From: Blumeriella jaapii
Lineage: Eukaryota > Ascomycota > Leotiomycetes > Helotiales > Drepanopezizaceae
Assembly (NCBI GenBank): GCA_009599575.1
Contig: VWND01000001.1
Coordinates: 434,001-498,000, forward strand
Length of the DNA: 64,000 nt
Direction: 5' to 3'
Below are positions 1-10,071 of the stretch, piece after piece; the stretch's first letter is position 1, and each line of letters begins with the position of its first letter. Under the pieces are notes generated by a model. That model did not search any database, was not told the DNA's origin, and worked only from the letters and a program-made list of their open reading frames with translations. The translations under genes and the position numbers were made by a program.

Positions 1-615
1 AAATCATATCAGCATAGAGCGAACACTGACCCCCTGCACTTGCCCTGTGCCTCATCAATGCTCCGTTGCGTCCTTCTTCTCAATGCAGCCTGTCATCAAG
101 GTGAACAATAGAGACAGATCGATCCATCCTGCAAATTCCGCAAGCTTACGTCCTGCTGTCGTCAAACCAGTCGGTCCCGGTAAGATAGTATCTATCTCCC
201 TATCGGAACTTCTTACCCTCGAATATGCGATTAAGAATTGCTTTCGAACCACGGATGCAAATAGCCAGTCATGAAACAAAACTTCCATGCTGCCCAACAA
301 ACTAAAACAGTGGAGCTCCGCACAGCGTTGGTGCTGGCTTTATCGCATCCAAGCGGTTGCGATTTTGCGAGTGTACAGCTTCATAGGCATGGTAGTTGAG
401 ATTCACCGTGCTGCTACGAGTATGAGCTGCCTCAAAATCAGGAACTCCATCCATTGTTATTGTTTTGCCCCCGCGTCTGCCGCGCCACGACCAGCTGATC
501 CAGCTAATCAAAAACAATCAACAAGCTAGCAAAGAACCAAACCCCATTTTTAGGTGCCCATACCACCATCATTCCGTGACTCCGCCTTGGACTTCACTTT
601 CCCCTTTTGGTCGTT
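1..615. other. intergenic, no gene seen
   Basis: Short overlapping open frames occur on both strands, but none has a recognisable domain or consistent splice signals. Base composition is normal for the GC-balanced part of the window. It may hold the downstream region of the cysteine-rich gene, which ends at 616 on the minus strand. Confidence 0.5.
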
Positions 616-1446
616 TCAATCGTACCGGATCCCTCCTTCGCCCCAGTATCCTCCATCGAACCCCCCGTTCTGAGTCGTGCGTTTCCCATCCTTTGCCTTG
701 TCATAGACTCTCTTCGTCTCCCCCCCCTTTCTAGCCCCAGATCCCATCTTAGGCTCTGTTTCATCGAACACAGGGTCATGGCATTGCTTTGCGGTTCGTC
801 CGCCCATGCGGCATCGGATGCAGAGTGGCTCGCCGCGGCAAGTAACTCCCAAGGTCTCGCAGCGAGAGCAGCGAGGGTCGTTCTCGGGTTTCATCGAATT
901 CGAGACAGAAGCAGAGGCAGGAGTGCGTGACTTCTTGGTGGTAGTCTTCTTGCCACCGGTGTCGTCCTTCTCTCCCTCGTTGTACTCCATCTTACCCTCC
1001 TCAATGTTGGTAGGTGCGCCATGTTCCCGATGAGTCTTCTCAGCGCCGTTGATCACACGTCTGCTATCCTCCCCGCCATGTTCGTCATCTCCATCTTGGT
1101 CACCGATCTCCTTGAGCAGATTGTCCCGGATACCGCTACTTCCAGGAACGGCGGCTAGACAATCTTGCTTGCTTTTCTTCGCCTTTCTGCACTTCCCACA
1201 TGGTGCCGGTCCTCTACACACAACCTCTTGCCCTGTCTTGCTCGTTGCGTCAAGGCAGCTCGGACATGGGGGACTGTTTGGCTCAGAGCTCGGAGCCCAG
1301 CGCGGATTCATTTGCTTCTTCTTCTTCTTGGTAACAGGCTTGGTATCATTCTCTTGAGCAGCAGGCTCAGGATCGGAGCGGTCTTTGAAGATTGTTTCGA
1401 TGAAGGCAGGATCCTCGGAATACGTGGAGTTATTCGTGGTGCGCAT
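616..1446 (-). CDS. cysteine-rich protein with two Zn2Cys6-like modules
   Basis: Single open frame of 276 codons starting at an ATG (1446). Two six-cysteine modules are visible. The first has Cys 61, 64, 77, 83, 86 and 96 (C-x2-C-x12-C-x5-C-x2-C-x9-C); the second has Cys 193, 196, 203, 209, 212 and 222 (C-x2-C-x6-C-x5-C-x2-C-x9-C). The second spacing is close to the fungal Zn(II)2Cys6 binuclear cluster of DNA-binding regulators. The rest is low-complexity and charged (a Lys run near 40-45, acidic and Lys-rich stretches from 110 to 175, and a Gly-rich C-terminus). No fungal transcription-factor middle homology region is present, so the protein may be a small DNA- or RNA-associated protein rather than a classical activator. 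The function is inferred from cysteine spacing only. No intron is needed. Confidence 0.7.
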   Translation of the reverse strand: MRTTNNSTYSEDPAFIETIFKDRSDPEPAAQENDTKPVTKKKKKQMNPRWAPSSEPNSPPCPSCLDATSKTGQEVVCRGPAPCGKCRKAKKSKQDCLAAVPGSSGIRDNLLKEIGDQDGDDEHGGEDSRRVINGAEKTHREHGAPTNIEEGKMEYNEGEKDDTGGKKTTTKKSRTPASASVSNSMKPENDPRCSRCETLGVTCRGEPLCIRCRMGGRTAKQCHDPVFDETEPKMGSGARKGGETKRVYDKAKDGKRTTQNGGFDGGYWGEGGIRYD

Positions 1447-1581
1447 TGTGGTCGTGATGGCGTGACGACACGCGTGGTTGTTTTTGTGTTGTGGGATGAG
1501 GAAACAAAGAAGGTAGAGTGAAAGGGTAGAAGGGTGGAAGAGTGGAAGGGCGCAGGGGACGTAGGTTCATAGAATTTGGAA

Positions 1582-1597
1582 AGCGCGCTAGCGCGCT
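1582..1597. repeat. 16-bp perfect palindrome AGCGCGCTAGCGCGCT
   Basis: Perfect inverted repeat about 135 bp upstream of the start codon of the cysteine-rich gene, followed by a further partial GCGC copy. It could be a binding site for a dimeric regulator. This is inferred from symmetry and position only. Confidence 0.5.
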
Positions 1598-2432
1598 AGT
1601 GCGCTCAGTGAGGATAGACCTCGTAGCTCTTCGTTTGCTAAATAGTATGGCCGCGGCCAGCATAACCGCGCTGGAAGATGAATGAGAGAAAAGGTAGGTA
1701 AGCTGAACATTCATTCGCTATATCTTCTTAAGCTTTGAATATGTACCGTCTTGGTTCGCTTAGAGATATATCTACTTGCAGAAAAAGTTCTTAATGCCCT
1801 CTATCATGCATACCGGGTATTTACAAATATATCTTTGCCAGATCGCAATGCAATATCTAGGCTCCTAATCCCTGAACTTATATTGAATCTCGAGTTGGCA
1901 TTAGATCTCGCACAGCATTTTTCCTTGCAGAAATTACCTTGTATATCAAGGCGGTACACCAGCTGATGGTACACGGTGGTACCCGTTGTATGCGGGTGAA
2001 GCCTTATTAATCATAATTTTAAATGGCAGTAAGATAACTCGAGGGAAGTCTTTCGCCCCGGGTGGTGATGTTTTCTTGGAGAGAGAAAGGTTCCTTGAGA
2101 GAGCAAGGAAATCTCCAAGCAGAAGCATATCACGCGCTGGCAGGACCTGATTTTCCTGTTTGGATCTTTGAGCCAGCAATCAAGTGTCTACGCAGAAAAA
2201 GATTAATCAGCGGGCGATGAGTATCAACAATCGGGAGTTGCTCAAATTGTTTCTACCTAAGGCCACAATGAAAACACTGTTTGCTTCACGACACGCGTCA
2301 GTACACTCTGCTTAGGTGCCTCCTCGGAACTCCGGGCTCACGACTACTGCTACAAAAAAGGATCCTAATTCTTGCCAGTTTTCTCATGTTTGGCACACGA
2401 AAAAGTCGGACCCACCTCGTTATAATTCCAGC
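1598..2432. other. intergenic, no gene seen
   Basis: No coding frame with support. The stretch lies between the divergent upstream region of the cysteine-rich gene and the 3' end of the 445-aa gene. A short GGTACAC direct repeat lies near 1952-1973. Confidence 0.45.
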
Positions 2433-3770
2433 TTATTCCCGGCGCCCGTATTTTGCTAAAAGCGCCTCTTGATACTGTACAAATTCCGCTCGAAGGTCGG
2501 CATCAGAGATACCACGTCCCCTAGCCACTTCGTGACTGTGAATGCTTCTTTGTTCCTTGGGAGCTGCCGTCTGATTCTGAGATGGTCTAGTAATGGATTC
2601 CACAAAGCCAAAAGTCGGATCATCCCTTGGTATAGATCTAAGGTCTCCGTACTGTGCCCAATTCCTTGCCTGGTGCAGGAGCATGTCATCATACCATCTC
2701 GCAGTGCTCATTTCTGTTTCGTAGTTGGGATTCATGTTTCGCTTGCCATCCTGTGGGGATACAGGCCAGAGAGTGCGACTCATTTTCTTGTACGTATTGG
2801 GCCTTATCTTGTGATACAAGTCTTTGCGATCGCGCAAACTGAGTGCCCCGACTTTTTTTCGAGCTGATGCCATGAGAGCAGCCCACGCCTTTGCTCTTTC
2901 TTCGCCTCGTAGGGTTATCCAGTTTCCTGTCGGTAGGATTTGATCGGTGTAGGTGCAGATAGCAACATAGAGTATCAATCTCTCCGTAGCCTGCCTTTGA
3001 GTATCGATACGACCAAAGAGCAAACGCTCCTCCTCGCTGGAAGCCAGAGTTTGGCTGTCTGACACTGAGGTATCGGAAATTTCCTTTTCCTCAAGGGTGC
3101 TCTGATACAGTTTGCCACTGGCTGCTTTTGAATCCCTGGTCACCCTCTTTTTGATACATCCAAGCACGGCGTACAGACGTTCTCTCGCTTCAGGAGTATA
3201 CAAATGTCCATCCTCCATCCTTTCGAGTATGCCGGTGACAACGTCACTTGCTTGATCTTGCATGACTTCGATGATAATGGAGGTGTACCATACTTTCTCA
3301 GCCAGGTGGAGCAGTTGATTGTACTCGGCAACTGGGAGGTTCGCACGTGCAAGTCCGGATAAGAAAACTTCTCGAGCGTACTCATCGGCCTTGAAGGGGT
3401 CCCCCCCTTCTTTAGCAGTATTCTCCGCAGTAGATGTTGAGTAGAACGAATGCAAGACATCGTTCGGGCATACGGTATGCTTTCGTGGTAGTGTTCCAAG
3501 GACCTGAGTATCACCAGGCCTGGAGGGTAGCGCAGGGAAATGCAGTTCTGAGAGCGGAGGAGGCACTAGAGCCAGCTTGATCATTGCTTGTACCGAAGAC
3601 TTGCCCGTAAGATACTTTTCGTTGTGATTTTGGAGTTCGTGAAGAGATTTTCTAGCAGACGCAGTCAGATTGTAAAGGCTATACCATGAGTCAGCCCCGG
3701 AAGAATTTGCGGCGGGCTGACTTGAATAACCTGTAATGTTTTGGGAATGGCGACAGATCGTCGTAACCAT
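2433..3770 (-). CDS. hypothetical protein, 445 aa
   Basis: Uninterrupted open frame of 445 codons from an ATG at 3770. I do not recognise the family. The N-terminal 130 residues are Ser/Pro-rich and probably disordered. Residues from about 130 to 330 look helical and charged, with many Leu, Glu and Lys. The C-terminus is polar and ends in a Tyr-Gly-Arg-Arg-Glu. There is no signal peptide, no obvious membrane segment and no cysteine cluster. The length of the open frame in a GC-balanced region, with no in-frame stop, is the main argument that it is real. Exact ends could change if introns are present. Confidence 0.6.
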   Translation of the reverse strand: MVTTICRHSQNITGYSSQPAANSSGADSWYSLYNLTASARKSLHELQNHNEKYLTGKSSVQAMIKLALVPPPLSELHFPALPSRPGDTQVLGTLPRKHTVCPNDVLHSFYSTSTAENTAKEGGDPFKADEYAREVFLSGLARANLPVAEYNQLLHLAEKVWYTSIIIEVMQDQASDVVTGILERMEDGHLYTPEARERLYAVLGCIKKRVTRDSKAASGKLYQSTLEEKEISDTSVSDSQTLASSEEERLLFGRIDTQRQATERLILYVAICTYTDQILPTGNWITLRGEERAKAWAALMASARKKVGALSLRDRKDLYHKIRPNTYKKMSRTLWPVSPQDGKRNMNPNYETEMSTARWYDDMLLHQARNWAQYGDLRSIPRDDPTFGFVESITRPSQNQTAAPKEQRSIHSHEVARGRGISDADLRAEFVQYQEALLAKYGRRE

Positions 3771-4342
3771 TATCCCACAGCTTGCGCTGATCGAAGCTTG
3801 GAAAGCATTCCTCGCTCATGGTCGGTACGTTTCAACCTTGGGGTCAGGATGCGAGACGGACTGGAGCGGTAATCACACCGGTGAGATATTGTGACGGAAA
3901 AGTAGGTAATTTGAGATGAATGGGTGGGCGAGTAGACAAATGGACGGATGATTGAATAGGTTACGGACAGTCCTGTGTTTGAGAGAAGCAAGGGGCGCGA
4001 AGAAAAGATGGGAGGAAATGTTCATGTGCTCGAGGTATATCGGACGGCGAGAGGAAGTGCTCCTAAGCTATTTGGGTACGGTACCTAGTCGTTGCTCCGA
4101 TGTCATCGAGGGAAGGAGCTTTACTCTTTCTCTCTCTCACGAACCTGATTGTCACAGTAGGGTAAATCAAAATCTTGAGGTGTTGCAGAAAAAGAAGACT
4201 GCACTGAAAAAGACTGCCTGCGAAATGCGTTGGTACACAATTCATACGCGAGAAATGTTTCTTTTGTAGAGAAGAGAGCTTGGGTATCCATTTATCATAC
4301 GCAGAACGCTGAAATGCATCGAAATCGAACCCTTCCACACCA
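3771..4342. other. intergenic, no gene seen
   Basis: Upstream region of the 445-aa gene and downstream region of the rhodanese gene. It contains only short frames without domain features. Confidence 0.45.
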
Positions 4343-5451
4343 TTATTGCTCCTTGACAATTAAATTATCAGACGGCTTGACTCGTTGTGCCCATTCTCTG
4401 CTCTGTGTTAGCGATGCCTGACTGGAAAGATCGTCTCTTCGGGAGAGAAAAGGGGCGAGGGCACTTACGTCCAACTTCCATCATACAACCTCCGCTTACT
4501 CTCATCACCAAAACCGGCCTCACTCAGCGCCGCATCAATGACCGCAGCTGTGACGCCAGTCCCGCAACTAGTGATGATCGGTCTTGTCGGATCAACCCCC
4601 TTCGCTTCAAAGATCGTCCTCAATTGGTTGCCTGGCAGGATAGTCTTGGTGGCTGGGTCAAGCAGTTCAGAAACTGGAACAGAGATACTACCCGGAATGT
4701 GTCCAGAGCTCAGTCCTGGTCTTGGCTCTGGGTCTTTCCCACTCCATCTCCCGGTAGACCTTGCATCTAGAACCTGCACACCCTCTGCGCCCTCCTTCTT
4801 GTAATCCAGCGCAAGCTCCTTGACCTCTTCAAACTCCACCAGCTTGCTAGCATCGAATTCTGGAATGGGGTAGACGCAGGTATCCACGTCCCAAAACTCC
4901 CCACTCTCCGTGGGCAGGCCCTCCTCCACCCACAGCTTGAAGTTGTTTAGCACGTGCACGGAATCGTGTCCAAATGCCTTCAGTGTCCACCCCACCCGCG
5001 GCGCAGAGAAGATCCCAAGCTCGGCCGTATCATAGACCACAACTGTATCGTCGCGCTTAATCCCCAAAGCACTCATTGCCTTGGCGAAGTCCGATGCTGA
5101 TGGCAGCATATGCGGGTACGGGGAGCGTTTGTCGATGACTTTGTCCAGGTCGAAGAAGCGCGCCGAGGGGATGCGCTTTTCGCGGAAGGTATCGAGACCA
5201 TTGCGGCCGTCGTTGGGGAGGAACCAGCTCGCACAGAGGGCTACGGTTCGCGGCGCCGTGGAGATCTTAGAGGGTGAGTTTTTCTTTAGGGCGGCGTGAA
5301 GCTCGGTGGGTGTGACGAGGTAGGAAGACAAAGATCGCGTGTGCGCCATCTTGTAGGTCGTGCGAGGGAATTGAGAGGCGTACAAAGGCGACGGGGAAGT
5401 GCGAGATGGTGCTCGTGTGAGGAGGAGAAGAGACCGTGAAGCTGCCGCCAT
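4343..5451 (-). CDS. TUM1: thiosulfate/3-mercaptopyruvate sulfurtransferase (TUM1-type, two rhodanese domains)
   Basis: Two exons, complement(join(4343..4397,4469..5451)), 345 aa. The intron has a GTAAGT donor, a GCTAACA branch site and a CAG acceptor, and it splits the Thr codon in the C-terminal G-S-W-T-E-W-A motif; the ATG is at 5451. Two tandem rhodanese domains are present. The N-terminal one (about 45-185) has Asp141 where an active domain has Cys. The C-terminal one (about 210-330) keeps the catalytic loop C-G-T-G-V-T at 296-301. The family transfers sulfane sulfur, and in yeast Tum1 feeds the tRNA thiolation relay. The first 34 residues are Arg/Ser/Leu-rich without acidic residues, like a mitochondrial presequence, and Met35 begins a form without it, so dual localisation is possible. 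The gene is divergent from APC11 with 310 bp between starts. Confidence 0.93.
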
Positions 5452-5761
5452 GGCGTTGCTCTGGTGCCGATTTGCGTACTATTCAGTAGGCATGAGCATT
5501 GGTTGAGATTTCCCGTCGCCGTCGAACGTAGGAGGGGAATGGGGATGGGAATGGGAATGGCGACGAAGATAGCGACGAAGATGGCGACGTGAAGCTGGAG
5601 AAGTTGGGTGACGTCGAGGCGAAGGTGCGCAGAGGGTACAGTGCAGTTGTGCACGTGATCACGAGCAATCGTACTCGGGTGGATCGGAAAGCCAGTCAAC
5701 AAACATTCCTCCCCCCTTGCCGAATGTCAACAAATGCCACCGCCAACGTCAACCACAAAAG
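5452..5761. promoter_or_regulatory. bidirectional promoter between TUM1 and APC11
   Basis: 310 bp between two divergent start codons, so both promoters must lie here or overlap the coding starts. It contains GGGAAT-type repeats near 5536-5560, a 12-bp GCGACGAAGAT-type repeat near 5559-5588, and a TGACGT core near 5610. A CACGTGA box is listed separately. No clear TATA element is seen. Confidence 0.6.
5652..5658 (-). promoter_or_regulatory. CACGTGA box (Cbf1-type E-box)
   Basis: CACGTGA on the plus strand reads TCACGTG toward TUM1 and lies about 200 bp upstream of its ATG. TCACGTG is the established core site of Cbf1/Met4 regulators of sulphur genes in yeast. Regulation of this sulphur-transfer gene through it is inference. 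Confidence 0.4.
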
Positions 5762-6310
5762 ATGAAGGTCAAGATCCGAAAGTGGAATGCCGTAGCAACA
5801 TGGCGATGGGACATCCCTGAGGACGACGTCTGCGGTATCTGCCAGGTGCACTTCGACGGCACCTGTCCAACGTGCAAGTATCCCGGCGATGAATGCACTT
5901 TGCGTACGTCCGTCCTGTGCCCAAGTCCTGTGTCCGCCCGCCCTCTTCCAACGTGTTACAGCAACTCATCAAGAACTTACATTGCATACATAAACAGTCT
6001 CCGGCAAATGCGGCCACAACTTTCATATGGTAAGCGGCACAGGGCAGAGCATATGTCATGCATGGCTGGGAGAGCATGCTCGACTGACAAGCAGCAGCAT
6101 TGCATCGTCGAGTGGATCAAGCAAGATTCTTCCAAAGGCCAGTGTCCGATGTGTCGGCAGAGTAGGCATCACTTTCAGAAACATCTCTGTCCGCGACCGG
6201 ATACTGATAATGGAACAGAATTTGAGTGGACCGAGATCTCCAATAAGGACACGAAAGTGGCCGGCGGTCCTGAGGATCCCATCAGCCTCACGAGCCCGAT
6301 CAGCCCATAA
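5762..6310 (+). CDS. APC11: anaphase-promoting complex RING subunit Apc11
   Basis: Four exons, join(5762..5903,5998..6029,6098..6161,6219..6310), 109 aa. The introns are GTACGT..CAG, GTAAGC..CAG and GTAGGC..CAG, with CTGAC/CTGAT branch sites. The N-terminus is the near-invariant Apc11 sequence M-K-V-K-I then W-N-A-V-A-T-W. A RING-H2 domain follows: Cys24/Cys27, then C-P-T-C, K-C-G-H-N-F-H, H-C, E-W-I and the final C-P-M-C-R-Q pair. With the cullin-like Apc2 it forms the catalytic core of the APC/C ubiquitin ligase, recruiting E2 enzymes to ubiquitinate cyclins and securin. The C-terminal tail of about 25 residues beyond the RING is polar and variable. Every exon junction restores the family sequence. 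An in-frame ATG 45 bp upstream is unlikely because the family starts at MKVK. Confidence 0.96.
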   Translation: MKVKIRKWNAVATWRWDIPEDDVCGICQVHFDGTCPTCKYPGDECTLRTSVLCPSPVSARPLPTCYSNSSRTYIAYINSLRQMRPQLSYGKRHRAEHMSCMAGRACSTDKQQHCIVEWIKQDSSKGQCPMCRQSRHHFQKHLCPRPDTDNGTEFEWTEISNKDTKVAGGPEDPISLTSPISP

Positions 6311-7805
6311 ATAACAAATGTCCAATTACCCGGGCGTGTGGGAACGCTAAGTGATGGGGATGGAGACTTAACGGTGTGGCAGAGAGTATGATGTGACGAA
6401 TGGCGTTGGATGGTGATACCCATGAACGCATGCTGTTTGGGCTTGCGAGGATCAGAATGAGTGACGGGGAGTTCGTTGGTTTTGTAGGGCATGACCCATT
6501 GCCTTGGTGTTTCTTTTTAGTATACAATCCTGTGTACTGTCTCTCGTCCAACGCTGTCTGTCTGCATGAGTCTGGCTTCATCATGAAGCTGCACACAATG
6601 GGTTACTGTCAAGCGACAGCTTGCAGAATGATGAATGGCGAGTCTCCCAGAACCGTGTAAGTACTAAAAATCTTGAAAGAGTGTTCAGTCTGAGGAAGCA
6701 CCGTGTTCTAGAGAAGTTCGCGTTTTGATAATGCCGGCGAAGAGTAGGTATGCAACTCCTGATCTCGGGCTCCCCTCTCTGGCTACAGATGCTGTCTAAC
6801 TCAAGCACAATGACACTAGCTAGAAGGCTGGAGCTTCGATTGGATTTGCTGCCACCTACGCCCTTCTGTCTGTCCCCTCCTCTTCTTCGAGGTCGGGACT
6901 TGGGAAGAATGGCAATCCTTGTATGCGACCCTGAGTATCAGCTATCTCAGCTACGCAGTTGCACGATCTTTGGGAATCGAAAAGCATGCGAATATCGTAT
7001 TCTCGCTCTTCCGACCCAAGGCTTTTATAATTATATCAGCCTGTCAAAGAAGCACTTGTACAACGCTGGATAAGCCTGTCCTCCTGTCGGCCTTTCTTGC
7101 TTCCTCTTCCAGTCCTTGTATTTAGGTTGAAACGAACTACCTGTTGACTTGGACATCCGCATCATCGGCAGTCATAATCCTGCCATCTTTTAGCGGAAAG
7201 ACATCAACCAAATTGACGTTAGCTCTCACGCGCGCAGATAGTACTCCCCCTTTGCTTCGGTCTCCATAAGGAAACTCTGACAGCATCGACGCAGATTCAG
7301 CTTGATTGAAGCACCGTGATTCATGGGCGTAGTAACGATTTTGGGCCATCTGTTTCCAGGTCCAGATTTCGCCGGAAAGTTGACCCTAACTATAGCCGAG
7401 ATGAATATTGTGCGCATTTCTGCATATCTTGCCTTCCCTTGCTATTTGGTTTGGGAGAGTTAACAAGTGAGGCAGGTACTCGGAATAGAGACAAAGCGGA
7501 GTACAATTTTCAATCAATCCATGTAGGTGAACAACAAGAAGACCCAGAAATTGTGGAGTGTCATCCACGCAGCTTATAAGAGGCCAGCATCATATGGACG
7601 TTATCCTCGAGACATTACATCAGATTGGGAACGGACTGTGCCAAATGATATTTACACGAGCAAAAACAGATCAGGGTTCAATGCCTCTTACTGAGGTACT
7701 TAACGATCGTGTTTTGCCATCCAATAATGGCAGCCAACGCCAGCTATCAATATTTCCAATCTAGGATATACTATCGACACGATCTTGACCGGACTTTGTC
7801 TACTA
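6311..7805. other. intergenic, no gene seen
   Basis: About 1.5 kb between APC11 and the 3' end of the acyltransferase gene. Small frames exist (for example 7137-7349 on the minus strand, 70 codons), but none has a domain, splice support or family resemblance. Confidence 0.4.
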
Positions 7806-9163
7806 TCAAGAAATGAGCCCATCGTTAAAGAAACGTATTGTTCGGCCAATGAAACTAGGCACCGCAAATACTTCATGCCAGGAGTTCGGCTCAAATGCAA
7901 CAGTGAATCTTAGGGTCCAAGAGAACCAGAACACGACCCAGCAATGTCCTAATCGCCGTATCCAGACTATTCACGTCAGCAAAAGGCATCTTCGAAGGTT
8001 GAATCCATACCGCTATCTTGCAAACCAAGTCTTTTCCCTGCAGCTATGACTCCGTCCTCGAACATGATCCCGATTGGCTGCACGAGATAGAATATGAGCT
8101 GCCAGTGGCCAGCATCTTCGAACATACCGACGACAGCACCGACGTGATGTATGGTAGCGCTCACCGTAAAACCGATCCATATCTGGGAATAGCTGCTTGC
8201 GAAAGTGCCCTTCCGAATCCCGCACACTTTCTTCGTGATCCTCCCGGCTTCGGCACATGGTCGACGCATCATCCTGATCGAAGTTTAGAAACTAGCGTAG
8301 GAGGTTTTCTGAGGAAGCCAGCTAGACGTACTGATGCCAACAGCTCCCCCACATCTTGCGAATGCTCCACGCATCTCGGCGAAAGAAGCCAAAGATGGGC
8401 GGCCAGTCTACGGGATCGTACATGTGGATCAAGACCGTGACGGCGCCCAGCGAGTATAAGAGAGTTACGGTATAATAAAGCTTGAACGCTGCGGCCCACG
8501 AAACAAGTACTTGCTTGGCCAGGGGCATCTCGAAGAGAGGTGTTAACTCCAATGCATAGGCGTTTTTGAGAAACAGCTGAGTCGCGTCCAGGCCAAGGTA
8601 TGCTGCCAATCCGGATAATAAGCTATCCTTTACAAACCTTGACCGTGGATAACCTTCTGGGGGTGGTGGTGGGAGGCAATCCGGTTCAATGTTCCAGCCC
8701 ACCCCTCTGGCACGGTGTCAACTAGATAGAGCTCATTCAGGGGACGGTAGCAAACCTTTGATTGTTCCAAAGAAAAAAGAACCATTTCACGCGTCCCAAA
8801 AGCCCATTCGGCGCTCGTCTATCGGCAACACCGGCCGCTGAACTTCCTCTCTTCCAAAAATCTCTCTCCGGGCGATGAATTGCCACCAGATCTATCCATC
8901 TCAGGACTAGCATGCTCATCGACACGCCAAGTACATAACCATCGCGGGATTTCTCCGCCGTCCAGCCAAGCATGTAAAAGAAGAGGCTCAGGATGATTGC
9001 TCCAGAGCTGAGACGCACGAGCCTGGGAGGCATTGCGACGGATAAGATGCAGGAAGCCTACAAACGGTGTCACCAACGCACATCCACATCACCTGATGAA
9101 ACTTACAACGAGCGAGCCGTAAAGCCATCCAGGCGGAGGATAGCGGTCTTGTAGAAATGCCAT
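7806..9163 (-). CDS. wax synthase-like membrane-bound acyltransferase (MBOAT-like)
   Basis: Five exons, complement(join(7806..7966,8011..8273,8332..8706,8756..9057,9107..9163)), 385 aa. Introns are 44-58 bp with GT-AG ends; all junctions close in frame and rebuild family motifs. Several hydrophobic segments are present, starting near residue 18. The family hallmarks are G-V-G-W-N after exon 2, then P-I-F-G, an S-I-R-K-M-W-G block and W-H-Q (His244, split by intron 3), then S-Y-S-Q-I-W-I-G-F and the L-V-Q-P-I-G-I-M-F-E-D helix in exon 4. This is the wax-synthase domain found in fungal O-acyltransferases of terpenoid and trichothecene-type pathways (Tri7-like) and in orphan homologues. The His in W-H-Q is the presumed catalytic residue. 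It is an integral ER-type membrane enzyme. No terpene cyclase or P450 lies nearby, so its substrate cannot be inferred. Confidence 0.87.
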
Positions 9164-10071
9164 GGAGGAACGTTGTGACTTGAGATTTCAGGTGAAGGCA
9201 AGCGCATGAGAGTAGAATGTTAGGATCAGGCCCACGCCAAACGATCAGCATAACGAGATACGAGTCAACAGAGGAATTTGGCAAGTTGACGCTTTCGTCT
9301 TGTTGATACGTTCTCTATCTTCTTTCTTGTCGGCTTCGGGTCTCTTGTTTCTGTCCCGGGAGTCTCCATCGTTCTCTTTATACATCCAAGTGCTTGTAGC
9401 TTTCTTTTCTTTGTTAGCCTTCCTCGCTCGAGCAATCCGCTCTCCGTATGTATCTTTGCTTGGCTGTTTATATGATAGGTAGATCCAAGAGTAGCCCCAA
9501 GTCGTCTACCCTTTCAGAGAAAGGGAGCCGTCGATGCTTGCAGAATGCGGGGAAACAAGATCAACTCAAGCTTCGGGCCGCGAATTGACTTTTGGACGAT
9601 CTCCACGTGTAAAGAGGGGATCGCATACCCCTCCCTTGCGTGCTCAGGAATGCGGATCTCAACACGTTCCTGGCACTACGATGTGAGGGTCTGTTGGATA
9701 TCAGCCATTGAGATTACCTGGGGACCTACGAGGAGCATTACTTGGGTGAAAATCCACAAGTTCTTGTTTACACAGCGACCTCGCTTCCTGTCACCACGCC
9801 CTGCTCTGAATAGGCCTCACCACGGCAAAGGATCACGATGGTACTGTACAGTAGTCCAAACAAGTTGAAATCGATCCCTCTAGCGTTAAGTTAGTGATAT
9901 GTGCGCTATAGAAGTCTTCCGCATGGCCGAGGCTATTCGATATGACGACAATCTACTATGTTCTTCTGCTTCCTCTACATCGGTCACCTGTTTGCTTTTC
10001 ACCTCTTCAATTTATTTGTTTGGAGTAGTTAGACATCTCGACATCTTTTGAGTATCTGGATGATAACGACC
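9164..10071. other. divergent intergenic region
   Basis: About 900 bp between the divergent acyltransferase and MAPEG starts. No supported coding frame is seen. It includes one GTACTGTACAGTA-type motif near 9841, the same motif that clusters at 59.7-61.1 kb. Confidence 0.45.

Noticed and set aside
5717..5761. Longer Apc11 start 45 bp upstream
   Set aside because: Apc11 proteins begin with M-K-V-K-I; the upstream residues have no family support.
7137..7349. 70-codon minus-strand frame between APC11 and the acyltransferase
   Set aside because: No start context, domain, splice partner or family resemblance; its length is expected by chance.
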